Assembly: GCF_041521385.1 (NCBI RefSeq)
Contig: NZ_CP168006.1
Coordinates: 3,783,590 to 3,847,589 of the forward strand
Length of the DNA: 64,000 nucleotides
Origin: Alcaligenes faecalis
GTDB lineage: Bacteria; Pseudomonadota; Gammaproteobacteria; Burkholderiales; Burkholderiaceae_B
Reading direction: 5' to 3'
Under the pieces are notes generated by a model, which did not search any database, had not been told where the DNA came from, and worked only from the letters and a program-made list of their open reading frames with translations. Below are positions 53,787 to 62,986 of this stretch, piece after piece. Position numbers and translations under genes: made by a program. How positions within the stretch are numbered: position 1 is the first letter of the stretch; each line of letters begins with the position of its first letter.

Positions 53787-54848
53787 ATGACGTATCAGGT
53801 AACCGTAGAACCCACAGGTGATGTGGTAGAGGTGGAAGATGGACAAACCTTGTTGGACGCTGCGTTGCGACAAGGGGTTTGGTTGCCTTTTGCCTGTGGA
53901 CATGGCACGTGTGGCACCTGCAAGGTGCAGGTGCTGGAAGGCTATGCAGACGCAGGCGATGCGTCCAGCTTTGCCCTGATGGATTCGGAGCGGGACGAAG
54001 GCAAGCTGCTGGCTTGCTGCTGCCTGCCCGAATCCGATATGGTCATCGAGGCCGACGTGGACGTGGACCCGGATTTCCAAGGCCTGCCCGTCGAGGATTA
54101 TCAGGGCAAGGTTGTCCTGATTGAAGACTTGTCGCCCACGATCAAGCACATTCGTCTGGAACTGGATCGTCCGATGGCGTTCCAGGCCGGGCAGTACATC
54201 AACCTGCATGTGCCGTCCATCGACAGTACCCGTGCTTTCTCCATTGCGAATCCGCCGTCCATGAGCGGCATTATTGATTTGCACGTACGCAAGGTAGAAG
54301 GGGGCGCAGGCACGACCTGGCTTCATGATGAACTGCAAGTGGGGCAGTCTCTGGATGTGTCCGGCCCTTATGGTCAGTTCTTTGTGCGCAAGTCCGACCC
54401 GCAAGGCGCGATTTTCATCGCCGGCGGCTCGGGCCTGTCCAGCCCCGAATCCATGATTATGGATTTGCTGGAAGAGGGCGATACCCGTCCTATCTATCTG
54501 TTCCAGGGTGCGCGCAATAAAGCCGAGCTGTATCACGCGGATCATTTCTATCAACTGGCCGAAAAGCACGACAATTTCCACTACATTCCGGCCTTGAATG
54601 CACCTTTGCCGGATGATGCCTGGGAAGGTTTTGTGGGCTTTGTGCATGAAGCCGTGGGTCAGTTCTTTGAGCAACGTTGTTCAGGCAATAAAGCCTATTT
54701 GTGCGGCCCGCCTCCCATGATTGAAGCGGCGATTTCCACCCTGATGCAAAGCCGCCTCTTCGAGCGCGATATTCACATGGAACAATTCCTGACAGCCGCG
54801 GATGGTGCAACCGGCAAGGTACGCTCAGCGCTGTTCAAGCGTATCTAA
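53787..54848 (+). CDS. dmpP: phenol hydroxylase reductase P5
   Basis: 353-residue NADH reductase. An N-terminal plant-type 2Fe-2S domain has Cys37, Cys42, Cys45 and Cys77 or 78 (CGHGTCGTCK), followed by an FAD domain (RAFSIANPPS) and an NAD domain (GGSGLSSPESMIMDLLEEGD, CGPPPM). It passes electrons from NADH to the diiron centre. The operon ends here: no ferredoxin (dmpQ) or catechol 2,3-dioxygenase follows, only a terminator. Confidence 0.96.
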   Translation: MTYQVTVEPTGDVVEVEDGQTLLDAALRQGVWLPFACGHGTCGTCKVQVLEGYADAGDASSFALMDSERDEGKLLACCCLPESDMVIEADVDVDPDFQGLPVEDYQGKVVLIEDLSPTIKHIRLELDRPMAFQAGQYINLHVPSIDSTRAFSIANPPSMSGIIDLHVRKVEGGAGTTWLHDELQVGQSLDVSGPYGQFFVRKSDPQGAIFIAGGSGLSSPESMIMDLLEEGDTRPIYLFQGARNKAELYHADHFYQLAEKHDNFHYIPALNAPLPDDAWEGFVGFVHEAVGQFFEQRCSGNKAYLCGPPPMIEAAISTLMQSRLFERDIHMEQFLTAADGATGKVRSALFKRI

Positions 54849-54927
54849 GCGGTTTTAACTGACTGCCGACCAGACTTTTTTCAGTGAAAAGATCTGCGGC
54901 TGGTGGTCGTGAACGCCGCAGCTTTCT

Positions 54928-54969
54928 GGCCTTGCAAGACGCGTTAACGACGCTTTGCAGGGCCTTTTT
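54928..54969 (+). terminator. terminator of the dmp operon
   Basis: GGCCTTGCAA (54928-54937) pairs with TTGCAGGGCC (54955-54964), one G-T wobble, then TTTTT. It lies 80 bases after dmpP. Confidence 0.7.
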
Positions 54970-55077
54970 GTATTAGTCGGTGGCAGCTTTGCCGTCTGAC
55001 CGTATCAGCGCAAGCAGCCGAGGCAGAAGGTTTCGCTGCAAGCCTGAGCAGGCCAGTTGCCCATAGGCTTGCAGCCA

Positions 55078-56016
55078 TCAACAGGATGGCGGCCCGTTGC
55101 TAAAGGCGCTGTGCCCTGGAATTAGCCAGGGTGGTTTTTCCGCATACATCTCTTCAATAAACGCATGCATCTGAGCGATGTACCAGGAGTTGTCGTTTTT
55201 TCTGTGGCTGAAAATAATGGGCGAGGTTACTTTCTCGTCGTCAATCAGTCGGTACACCAGATCGCTGCGTATCTGGGCGGCGGAAGGAATCAGGCACAAA
55301 CCCACGCCGCCTGCGACCAGTCCCATGGCCGTTTGCAGTTCCTTAACCTCGTGTACTTCGGAGGGGAAAACGGCGTTGTCGTGCAGAATGTTCAATACAT
55401 GATCGGCAAAGCTGGGCCGTGGAGACTTGGGATACACAATAAAGGCGTGATCAGCGATGACTTGCAAGGACACTGGCCCCCGGTCCTTGGCCAAGTCAAT
55501 CTTGGGCGGGATCGCCAGCACCAGGCGTTCTTCACGCAGAACGGTGCGACAGACCGCGCTGTCATGAATACGCACACGTCCAAAAGCAATATCAATGCGT
55601 CCGGCGCGCAAGGCGGCAATTTGCTGGCTGGAGGTCAGCTCCAGAAAGTGAAAGCGGATATCCGGGTAGGCGTGGCGGAACTTCTGGATCAGGATGGGCA
55701 GGCCACCGTACAAGGTGGAGGCCACAAAGCCAATTGATAATTGCGGGCGCTGGTTCAGACCGACTTCAGTGGTCGCCGCCTTCATCACTTCCACACGATT
55801 GAGCAATTGCAGGGATTGCTCGTAAAAAATGCGGCCTGCCTCGGTCAGTTGCAGGGGGCGGCTCTCACGTGATAGCAGCAGCACATTGAGTTCTTGTTCC
55901 AACAACTGGATCTGCCTGCTGAGTGCAGGTTGGGCGATGTGTAATTGTTCGGCAGCACGAGTGAAATTACGCGCTTTGGCGACCGCAACAAAATAGCGGA
56001 TTTGTTTCAAGTCCAT
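55078..56016 (-). CDS. LysR-type regulator, BenM/CatM family
   Basis: 312 residues from ATG 56016. The DNA-binding end is LKQIRYFVAVAKARNFTRAAEQLHIAQPALSRQI, as in BenM/CatM, followed by the inducer-binding domain (QLSIGFVASTLYGGLPILI). BenM-type proteins activate benzoate and catechol genes in response to benzoate and muconate. It is divergent from benA, so it is the likely ben activator. The C-terminus ends with about twenty residues that look extra. Confidence 0.88.
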   Translation of the reverse strand: MDLKQIRYFVAVAKARNFTRAAEQLHIAQPALSRQIQLLEQELNVLLLSRESRPLQLTEAGRIFYEQSLQLLNRVEVMKAATTEVGLNQRPQLSIGFVASTLYGGLPILIQKFRHAYPDIRFHFLELTSSQQIAALRAGRIDIAFGRVRIHDSAVCRTVLREERLVLAIPPKIDLAKDRGPVSLQVIADHAFIVYPKSPRPSFADHVLNILHDNAVFPSEVHEVKELQTAMGLVAGGVGLCLIPSAAQIRSDLVYRLIDDEKVTSPIIFSHRKNDNSWYIAQMHAFIEEMYAEKPPWLIPGHSAFSNGPPSC

Positions 56017-56461
56017 GCCTGTGGTCCAGGTCCAGAAAATCCGGACCAATATATCACCTATCTCGACCATCCAAGCTTCAAGCATATACCCGACAAGCTC
56101 TAGGGTTAACGATAGGTTTTGTTTTTGTTTTTCTTCAAGGTGTTGATTTTATTCATAAAAAAACAAACTATAGTATTTTGCTATGAAGCGGGACCAATAT
56201 GGTATTGGAAGGCTGCCACTCCAAAGACTGTAATGAAAGCCATGCAGAACAGCCCAGGGTTTTTAGATAAAAAGGGCTGGGCAATATCAGCCCGATGGTG
56301 TCCCTGTCGGGTTTGAATCAGGCTCAAGGTTAAGCCAGCAATACGCTGCCACGAGTCAGTCCGGTCTCAATCCGGAGCGATTTTTCTTTTCTATCACGCG
56401 TACTTGCTATGCCTTCAAGGGCATGGGCAGGGACGGCTGCCACTCTCATAAAGGCCACATC
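56017..56461. promoter_or_regulatory. divergent control region between the LysR gene and benA
   Basis: 445 bases without a gene. It is AT-rich at 56110-56180. Candidate LysR sites are ACCC-N11-GGGT at 56088-56106 and the ATAGTATTTTGCTAT area near 56170, but neither matches ATAC-N7-GTAT exactly, so BenM binding is not proved by sequence. Confidence 0.45.
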
Positions 56462-57814
56462 ATGTCAGTCCTTATGGATAAAACCAACGATATCAGGCAC
56501 TTGCTTGATACTGCCCTGGAAGAAAACCCAGAAATAGGCGTGTATCGCTGCCGTCGCGACATCTTCACGAATCCGGATTTGTTCGAGCTGGAGATGAAGC
56601 ATATTTTTGAAGGCAATTGGGTCTATCTGGCGCATGAAAGCCAACTGCCCAATGTGAATGATTACTTCACGACCTATATTGGTCGTCAGCCCGTGTTTCT
56701 GACACGCGGCAAAGACGGCGGCTTGAATGCCTTTATCAATGCCTGTGCGCACCGGGGCGCCATGCTGTGTCGCCGTAAACATGGCAATAAGGGCAGCTTT
56801 ACCTGTCCTTTTCATGGTTGGACCTTCAATAACGCCGGCAAGCTGCTCAAGGTCAAGGATGAGAAGAACACCCAGTATCCCGAGCAGTTCAATACCGAAG
56901 GCTCGCACGACTTGAAGCGTGTCGCGCGCTTTGAGAACTATCGCGGCTTTCTGTTTGGCAGTTTGAATCCGGATGTGGTGTCTCTGGACGAATATCTGGG
57001 TGAAACCAAGGTCATCATCGACCAGATCGTGGATCAAGCCCCTGAAGGCCTGGAAGTGCTGCGCGGCAATTCTTCCTATATTTACGACGGCAACTGGAAG
57101 CTGCAGATTGAAAACGGCGCCGACGGCTACCACGTCAGCAGCGTGCACTGGAATTATTCCGCCACGATGGGTCGTCGCAAAGAGGGCGGCACGCAAGCGG
57201 TGGATGCGAACGGCTGGAGCAAAAGTCTGGGCGGTGTGTATGGCTTTGATTATGGCCATATATTGCTCTGGACCAAGACCATGAATCCAACCGTGCGCCC
57301 GGTCTATGAGCACCGCGAGGAGCTGAAGCAGCGTCTGGGCGAGGAACGTGCCGAGTTCATCGTGAATCAGACCCGCAACCTGTGTCTGTACCCGAACGTG
57401 TATCTGATGGACCAGTTCTCTACCCAGATTCGGGTAACGCGTCCTATCAGCGTGGACAAGACGGAAGTCTCGATTTACTGCTTTGGCCCCAAGGGTGAAA
57501 GCGCCGAGCAGCGTGCCATCCGTATCCGTCAGTACGAAGATTTTTTCAATGTGTCTGGCATGGGAACGGCAGACGATCTGGAGGAGTTCCGTGCCTGTCA
57601 GGAAGGCTATGCCGGTATGGCTGCCCCCTGGAATGACTTGAGCCGAGGCGCCCCCCTGTGGGTGCAAGGCCCGGACGAGAACGCTACTGCCATGGGCATG
57701 AAGCCCTTGATCAGTGGCGGGCGTAGTGAAGATGAAGGCTTGTTTGTCTGCCAGCACGAGTACTGGGCCAAGACCATGAGCCAGGCACTGAAAGCAGAAA
57801 ACGGGGAGGCCTAA
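56462..57814 (+). CDS. benA: benzoate 1,2-dioxygenase large (alpha) subunit
   Basis: 450 residues from ATG 56462. The Rieske 2Fe-2S ligands are Cys95, His97 (CAHRG), Cys115 and His118 (CPFHGW). The mononuclear iron site has Asp221, His224 and His229 (DGYHVSSVH). It dihydroxylates benzoate to a cis-diol acid with BenB and BenC. Family marks such as [14 protein letters not shown] fit BenA rather than the anthranilate or toluate enzymes, though XylX-like toluate activity is possible. Confidence 0.95.
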   Translation: MSVLMDKTNDIRHLLDTALEENPEIGVYRCRRDIFTNPDLFELEMKHIFEGNWVYLAHESQLPNVNDYFTTYIGRQPVFLTRGKDGGLNAFINACAHRGAMLCRRKHGNKGSFTCPFHGWTFNNAGKLLKVKDEKNTQYPEQFNTEGSHDLKRVARFENYRGFLFGSLNPDVVSLDEYLGETKVIIDQIVDQAPEGLEVLRGNSSYIYDGNWKLQIENGADGYHVSSVHWNYSATMGRRKEGGTQAVDANGWSKSLGGVYGFDYGHILLWTKTMNPTVRPVYEHREELKQRLGEERAEFIVNQTRNLCLYPNVYLMDQFSTQIRVTRPISVDKTEVSIYCFGPKGESAEQRAIRIRQYEDFFNVSGMGTADDLEEFRACQEGYAGMAAPWNDLSRGAPLWVQGPDENATAMGMKPLISGGRSEDEGLFVCQHEYWAKTMSQALKAENGEA

Positions 57815-57817
57815 GCC

Positions 57818-58306
57818 ATGCACGCAACGTATCACTCGATTTGCGCTTTCCTCTATCGCGAAGCCCGTTTGCTGGACGATCGTCAGTGGGATGAATGGCT
57901 GGAATGCTATAGCCCCAACGCCCAATACTGGATGCCTTGCTGGGACGATGATGATCAACTGACCGAAGATCCGCACAGCGAGATCTCCTTGATCTTTTAT
58001 CCCAATCGTAACGGTCTGGAAGATCGGGTGTTTCGCATCAAGACCGAGCGTTCTGGTGCTTCTACGCCGGAGCCGCGTACTGCTCATATGCTCAGCAATA
58101 TTGAGATTCTGGCCGAGCGCGAGGGACAGGTGGACGTCCGCTATAACTTTTTGACGATGAACCATCGCTACCGGGTGACGGATCAGTTCTTCGGCACCAT
58201 TTATCTGACTTTGTCGTCTCAGGAACAGGGCTGGTTGATCGAGCAAAAAAAGGTAGTGCTCAAGAACGACTATATCCGTCAAGTGATTGATGTGTATCAC
58301 ATTTAA
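57818..58306 (+). CDS. benB: benzoate 1,2-dioxygenase small (beta) subunit
   Basis: 162 residues with the ring-hydroxylating beta-subunit fold: FLYREARLLDDRQWDEWLEC, YWMPCWDDDDQ, LSNIEIL. It forms a hexamer with BenA. It begins three bases after benA, so they share a transcript and translation. Confidence 0.95.
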   Translation: MHATYHSICAFLYREARLLDDRQWDEWLECYSPNAQYWMPCWDDDDQLTEDPHSEISLIFYPNRNGLEDRVFRIKTERSGASTPEPRTAHMLSNIEILAEREGQVDVRYNFLTMNHRYRVTDQFFGTIYLTLSSQEQGWLIEQKKVVLKNDYIRQVIDVYHI

Positions 58307-58321
58307 AGCCGGGGGTTAGTC

Positions 58322-59329
58322 GTGAACAGCTATCGTATTGCGCTGAATTTTGAGGACGGTGTCACCCGTTTCGTGGACTGTGGGGAACACGAAAAAGTGC
58401 TGGATGCCGCGTATCGCCATCAGATCAATCTGCCTATGGATTGCTCGGACGGGGTGTGCGGCACTTGTAAATGTCAGGCCGAAAGTGGTCAGTATGAGCA
58501 GGGCGATGACTATATCGAGGATGCCCTGACGCAAGAGGAAGCGGACAAGGGTTTGGTTCTGACCTGCCAGATGATTCCCAAGTCGGACTGCGTGATTGCT
58601 GTGCCGATTTCATCGGGTGTGTGCAAGACCGCCGTGGCTAAGTGGCAGGGGCAGGTATCGGAATGCCGTCAGTATGAGGATGCGGCTTACGAACTGAAGA
58701 TTGATGCGGCCGATGAGGCCTTGCCTTTCCTGCCTGGGCAGTACGTGAATATCACGGTGCCCGGCGGGCAGGCGCATCGCTCCTATTCCTTCAGCTCTGC
58801 GCCGGGAGGGCCGCGTTTGAGTTTCCTGATCAAGCAAGTGCCGGGCGGCCTGATGAGTTCCTGGCTGGCGGCGCAGCCGCTAGGTCAGCAGGTGGAAATG
58901 ACCGGACCTTTGGGCGGTTTTTATCTGCGTCAGGTAACGCGCCCCTTGCTGTTCCTGGCCGGTGGCACAGGCTTGGCGCCGTTCTTGTCCATGTTGGAAG
59001 TCCTGGTCCAGCAAGGCTGTACGCAAGCTGTGCATCTGGTTTATGGCGTCACGCGTGATCAGGACTTGGTGATGTTGGCTGAGCTGGATTCCTATACCCA
59101 GCGTTTGCCCGGATTCAGCTACACCACCTGCGTGGTCGATCCAGAATCCCGCCACGAACGCAAAGGCTACGTCACCCAGCACCTGGATCCGGCGCATTGG
59201 CATGAGGGGCAGGTGGATGTGTACCTGTGCGGGCCACCCCCCATGGTGGATGCGGTCAGCCAGTTCATTGATGCGCAAGCCCATGCCCCCATGAATTTCT
59301 ATTACGAAAAATTCATCACCAGCCAATAA
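58322..59329 (+). CDS. benC: benzoate 1,2-dioxygenase reductase
   Basis: 335 residues from GTG 58322. A 2Fe-2S domain at the N-terminus has Cys41, Cys46, Cys49 and Cys82 (CSDGVCGTCK), followed by FAD (HRSYSFSSAPG) and NADH (AGGTGLAPFLSM, CGPPPM) domains. It supplies electrons to BenA. Its layout mirrors DmpP, and both are encoded in this window, serving different oxygenases. Confidence 0.95.
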   Translation: MNSYRIALNFEDGVTRFVDCGEHEKVLDAAYRHQINLPMDCSDGVCGTCKCQAESGQYEQGDDYIEDALTQEEADKGLVLTCQMIPKSDCVIAVPISSGVCKTAVAKWQGQVSECRQYEDAAYELKIDAADEALPFLPGQYVNITVPGGQAHRSYSFSSAPGGPRLSFLIKQVPGGLMSSWLAAQPLGQQVEMTGPLGGFYLRQVTRPLLFLAGGTGLAPFLSMLEVLVQQGCTQAVHLVYGVTRDQDLVMLAELDSYTQRLPGFSYTTCVVDPESRHERKGYVTQHLDPAHWHEGQVDVYLCGPPPMVDAVSQFIDAQAHAPMNFYYEKFITSQ

Positions 59330-59394
59330 ATGCATTCAAGCAGCGCCCCCTTGGCGGGGCGTACTGTGCTGGATGACTCTTACAAGGAAAGATC

Positions 59395-60165
59395 ATGACT
59401 GCGCCTGTGCGTTTTCATCAAAAAGTGGCCATTGTTACGGGCGCAGCCCAAGGCATTGGTCGTCGTGTTGCCGAGCGTTTGCAGGCCGAAGGGGCTTGGG
59501 TGCTGGCCGTAGACCGTTCGGAACTGGTGCGGGAACTGGCCGACGAGGCGGTCTTGACGCTGGAAGTGGATCTGGAAACCGTTGAAGGTGCGCAGGCCGC
59601 AGCCCAGGCGGCGCTGGATAAGTGGGGGCGTATTGATGTTTTGATCAATAACGTCGGGGGCACGATCTGGACGCGTCCTTACGAACATTACACGCCGACG
59701 CAGATCGAGGCCGAGATACGCCGCTCCCTGTTTCCAACCCTGTGGTCCTGTCATGCCGTGTTGCCCAGCATGCAAAAGCAGGGGAGCGGGGCCATTGTGA
59801 ATGTGTCCTCGATTGCCACTCGCAGCATCAACCGCGTGCCTTATGCCGCGGCCAAAGGGGGCGTCAATGCCTTGACCGCCTCTTTGGCTTTCGAGAATGC
59901 CCAGCGCGGCATTCGGGTCAATGCTGTTTCACCCGGCGGGACCGAGGCACCGCCACGGCGCATTCCTCGCAATACCCAGAACCAGGAAGATCCCCAGGAA
60001 GCGATCTGGTATCAGCAGATTGTGGATCAGACCGTGTCCAGCAGTTTGATGAAGCGCTACGGCAGCCTGGATGAACAGGCCGCCAGCATTTTGTTTTTGG
60101 CCTCGGACGAGGCGTCCTATATCACCGGCACTGTCTTGCCAGTAGGAGGCGGCGACCAGGGCTGA
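59395..60165 (+). CDS. benD: cis-1,2-dihydroxycyclohexa-3,5-diene-1-carboxylate dehydrogenase
   Basis: 256-residue short-chain dehydrogenase that oxidises and decarboxylates the benzoate diol to catechol. NAD motif TGAAQGIGRR, then INNVGG, the catalytic Ser in NVSSIATRS and Tyr-x3-Lys in PYAAAKGG. The start ATG follows AAGGAAAG. Last enzyme of the ben operon. Confidence 0.95.
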   Translation: MTAPVRFHQKVAIVTGAAQGIGRRVAERLQAEGAWVLAVDRSELVRELADEAVLTLEVDLETVEGAQAAAQAALDKWGRIDVLINNVGGTIWTRPYEHYTPTQIEAEIRRSLFPTLWSCHAVLPSMQKQGSGAIVNVSSIATRSINRVPYAAAKGGVNALTASLAFENAQRGIRVNAVSPGGTEAPPRRIPRNTQNQEDPQEAIWYQQIVDQTVSSSLMKRYGSLDEQAASILFLASDEASYITGTVLPVGGGDQG

Positions 60166-60236
60166 TCAAGCGATGCGCGCGGCTGGTAGAGCGAAGGGCA
60201 TCAAGACAAAAAAACTCCATTTGGGGGAGACAAATC

Positions 60237-61571
60237 ATGAACACACGAGAAGTTAATGAAGTGATTGAGCAGGCGCGCTTCGGGCGCTTTCACTGGATGG
60301 TGATGAGCCTGTGCGCCTTGTTGCTGATATTCGATGGCTATGACCTGTTCATTTACGGCGTGGTCTTGCCGGTGCTGATGGACGAGTGGAATTTGACGCC
60401 GGTGCAAGCCGGGGCTTTGGGCAGCTACGCCTTGTTTGGCATGATGTTTGGTGCATTTGTATTCGGGCCGCTGGCAGACAAGATTGGCCGCAAAAAAGGC
60501 GTGACGATCTGCTTTGCCTTGTTCAGTCTGGCTACATTCTTGAATGGTTTTGCGAGTTCACCGACCGAGTTTGGTGTGTATCGCTTTCTGGCTGGCCTGG
60601 GCTGTGGCGGCTTGATGCCCAATGCCGTAGCCTTGATGAATGAGTATTCGCCTAAACGTTCGCGCAGTACCTTGGTGGCGATCATGTTCAGTGGCTATTC
60701 ATTGGGCGGCCTGTTGTCGGCGGCGATCGGTATCTACATGCTGCCGCGTTTTGGCTGGCAGTCCATGTTTTTCTGTGCGGCCATTCCGTTGTTGCTGCTG
60801 CCTTTCATTGTCTGGAAGCTGCCAGAATCGTTGGCGTTTCTGATGCGTCAGGGGCAAGAGGAAAAAGCACGGCGTATTGTTCAGGCTCTGGCCCCTGAAA
60901 TGGGCGTGTCTCAAGATACCGTTTTGACTTTGAATGAACAGAAACAGACGGGCGTGCCCATGCTGGATCTGGTCAAGGAAGGGCGCTTGCTGGGCACCTT
61001 GATGATCTGGGTGGCGTTTTTCTGCTGCCTCTTGATGGTCTATGCCCTCGGTTCCTGGTTGCCTAAACTGATGGCCAATGCGGGCTATAGCCTGGGTTCC
61101 AGCCTGTCCTTTTTGGTGGCCTTGAACCTGGGCGGCATGTTTGGTGCGATTCTGGGTGGTTGGCTGGGAGACCGTTTCAGCTTGCCTAAAGTGGTCGCCT
61201 GGTTCTTTTTGGTGTCGGCGGTGTCCATTACCTTGCTGGGTTTCAAGAGCCCGACGCTGGTGCTGTACGTGTTGATCGTGATTGCCGGTGCCACCACCAT
61301 TGGCACGCAGATCCTGCTGTACGCCAATACGGCGCAGTTCTATCCCTTGTCCATGCGTTCTTCGGGCCTGGGTTGGGCGTCAGGAGTAGGGCGAATCGGT
61401 GCCATTGCCGGGCCTTTCCTGGGCGGTACCTTGATGGCGGCGAAGTTGCCCTTGCAGATGAATTTCATGGCCTTTGCCGTACCGGGACTTATCGCCATGC
61501 TCGCGTTTCTGGTGTTTCTGGCATCCTCGCGTTCATCACCTAAAGTGGCTTTCAATGCTGTGGTAGGTTGA
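60237..61571 (+). CDS. benK: benzoate MFS transporter (AAHS family)
   Basis: 444 residues, twelve helices. Aromatic acid:H+ symporter features: LLLIFDGYDLFIYGVVLPVL, with the aspartate of helix 1, GPLADKIGRKKG, RFLAGLGCGGLMPNAVALM, and YSPKRSRS. It imports benzoate for BenABCD; PcaK-type substrates such as 4-hydroxybenzoate cannot be excluded. GGGAG lies upstream of the ATG. It is the second benzoate importer in the window, after BenE. Confidence 0.9.
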   Translation: MNTREVNEVIEQARFGRFHWMVMSLCALLLIFDGYDLFIYGVVLPVLMDEWNLTPVQAGALGSYALFGMMFGAFVFGPLADKIGRKKGVTICFALFSLATFLNGFASSPTEFGVYRFLAGLGCGGLMPNAVALMNEYSPKRSRSTLVAIMFSGYSLGGLLSAAIGIYMLPRFGWQSMFFCAAIPLLLLPFIVWKLPESLAFLMRQGQEEKARRIVQALAPEMGVSQDTVLTLNEQKQTGVPMLDLVKEGRLLGTLMIWVAFFCCLLMVYALGSWLPKLMANAGYSLGSSLSFLVALNLGGMFGAILGGWLGDRFSLPKVVAWFFLVSAVSITLLGFKSPTLVLYVLIVIAGATTIGTQILLYANTAQFYPLSMRSSGLGWASGVGRIGAIAGPFLGGTLMAAKLPLQMNFMAFAVPGLIAMLAFLVFLASSRSSPKVAFNAVVG

Positions 61572-61784
61572 AAGCACCAGGGCAGGTGGAGAAATGGTCA
61601 TGCCAAGTTCTCAACGGGCTTGAGTCGTGCCAACAGGCTCCAGATCGTTATACTTGTTCTTTCCGGCAGCTTCCTGATTGTGGGGCTGCCAGAAGCAAGG
61701 TTCATCTACACCGTTTTCAATCGACGCATGCCAGCCTTTCAAATTGAATGGCTGGCATTGTCTATGGAGCTAGCCAGAATCATG

Positions 61785-62402
61785 ACCGCCAGCAGTTTTT
61801 TGTTATTTTTACCCGCCTGTTTTGCTCTGAATATGGCCTTCGGCCCCAACAACCTGCTGTCCATGACGGTAGGGGCCAAGCAAGGCGTGTCGACTGCCCT
61901 GGTGGCGGCCATGGGGCGTCTGGTCGCTTTTGCCATCATGATTGTGGTGGCGGCCTTGGGAATGGGAACCTTGTTGATGGTCTCGGAAACGGCCTTTACC
62001 GTGGTCAAGCTCGCGGGGGCGGCGTATCTGATCTGGCTGGGCATCAAGGTACTGCGTGCCAGTGGTAAAACGTCAGCAGAGCAGACTGAGGTGAGCAAAA
62101 AAGATATCTGGGGCCTGGTGCGTCAGGAGTTCTTCGTGGCGATTGGTAATCCTAAGGCCATTCTGATTTTCACCGCCTTCTTCCCGCAATTTGTGGATAT
62201 GAATAACTATTGGGCCAGCTTCATGACACAGGGTGTGATTTTCCTGCTGCTGGAAGTGATCGCGATTGCGGCGTATGCCTATGTGGGGACCAGGCTGTCC
62301 GGCGTGATGCAAAATGCGCGTGGTCTGCGCTGGGTGAACCGCATTAGCGGCAGCATGATGATAGGTTTTGGTGTGATCCTGGCCATGGCGCGACGTTCCT
62401 GA
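61785..62402 (+). CDS. LysE/RhtB family exporter
   Basis: 205 residues from ATG 61785, which gives the usual LysE length; the longer frame to 61620 adds a non-family N-terminus. Features: FGPNNLLSMTVGAKQGVSTALVAAMGR at the start and KLAGAAYLIWLGIKVLRAS in the middle. Six predicted helices. Exports amino acids or related small molecules, substrate unknown. The ribosome site is weak. A terminator follows. Confidence 0.8.
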   Translation, partial: TASSFLLFLPACFALNMAFGPNNLLSMTVGAKQGVSTALVAAMGRLVAFAIMIVVAALGMGTLLMVSETAFTVVKLAGAAYLIWLGIKVLRASGKTSAEQTEVSKKDIWGLVRQEFFVAIGNPKAILIFTAFFPQFVDMNNYWASFMTQGVIFLLLEVIAIAAYAYVGTRLSGVMQNARGLRWVNRISGSMMIGFGVILAMARRS

Positions 62403-62433
62403 TGTGATAGGCCCGCCTAGGTCTGTGAAAAAG

Positions 62434-62457
62434 AGCTCTCCTTGCGAGAGCTTTTTT
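62434..62457 (+). terminator. terminator of the LysE-type gene
   Basis: AGCTCTC (62434-62440), loop CTTGC, GAGAGCT (62446-62452), then T-run. Clear. Confidence 0.9.
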
Positions 62458-62639
62458 ATGTCTGTCATCCGCTTGGCAAGGCCAAGCCTCATGTTTTTAT
62501 GGGTGTTTTTTTTAGTTCAATACAAAAAGCTTGAAAACTCCCATGTTGTTGTGGGAAGTGCCCGTTTTGTTTGTGTTTCTATTTGTACAGGGTAAACACT
62601 GAATATGTTGTTTAATCCTTGAAGTTTGTAATTTTTTTG
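62458..62639 (+). other. gene-free leader region
   Basis: AT-rich stretch between two terminators. It contains a CTTGGC-AAG-GCCAAG stem near 62474-62488 and a T-run at 62508-62514. No reading frame has a plausible ribosome site and start. It may be the untranslated leader of the small-peptide unit or an RNA ending at the terminator at 62640. Confidence 0.5.
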
Positions 62640-62669
62640 CTAGGATGAAAACTCGTCCTAGGCTTTTTT
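62640..62669 (+). terminator. terminator-like hairpin before a small ORF
   Basis: CTAGGATGA (62640-62648) pairs with TCGTCCTAG (62653-62661), one wobble, loop AAAC, followed by GC and six Ts. Strong intrinsic terminator shape, 28 bases before the small ORF, so it may be an attenuator. TTGAAG at 62619 and TAGGAT at 62641 also resemble a sigma-70 promoter overlapping the stem. Confidence 0.7.
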
Positions 62670-62696
62670 ATTACATAAATAGCAGGAGGCTTGGAT

Positions 62697-62756
62697 ATGA
62701 ATGATATGCCCATGAACTGGCCCAGTGATTTCCCGAGTAAACACGATTCAATATAA
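62697..62756 (+). CDS. 19-residue small peptide candidate
   Basis: ATG 62697 to TAA 62754, sequence MNDMPMNWPSDFPSKHDSI. AGGAGG at 62684-62689 is an ideal ribosome site seven bases before the ATG, one of the best in the window. It is flanked by a terminator-like hairpin on the left and a clear terminator on the right, so it forms its own small unit. Rich in Pro, Asp, Ser and Met; no cysteine. It is not PqqA-like. It could also be a regulatory leader or an RNA; no homologue known to me. Confidence 0.45.
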   Translation: MNDMPMNWPSDFPSKHDSI

Positions 62757-62792
62757 GATTTCCAAGAAAAACGGAGACCATTAACCAGCCAA

Positions 62793-62814
62793 GCCGCCCT
62801 ATGGGCGGCTTTTT
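62793..62814 (+). terminator. terminator after the small ORF
   Basis: GCCGCCC (62793-62799), loop TAT, GGGCGGC (62803-62809), then TTTTT. Standard Rho-independent end. Confidence 0.9.
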
Positions 62815-62986
62815 CATTGGTGTTTAAGTGTTCTGGTTTTTGTAGTGATGTATTTTAAGGTTCACCCTGTCGTTTATTGATAATATTTCAATGCTGAATC
62901 GCCTATGACAGGGAATCCCCACTGGGCTATCTTAAATTATGATTTATTGCGCTTGGTGGCTTGAAACAATACGGAGCAGAAAAAGA

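Noticed and set aside
56465..58300. 611-codon minus-strand frame opposite benA and benB
   Set aside because: Shadow of two well-identified genes; translation has no recognisable domain.
62865..62913. CCCTGTC and GACAGGG inverted repeat before the PEGA-like gene
   Set aside because: Seven-base arms with a 35-base spacer are likely to occur by chance, and nothing else marks it as an operator.
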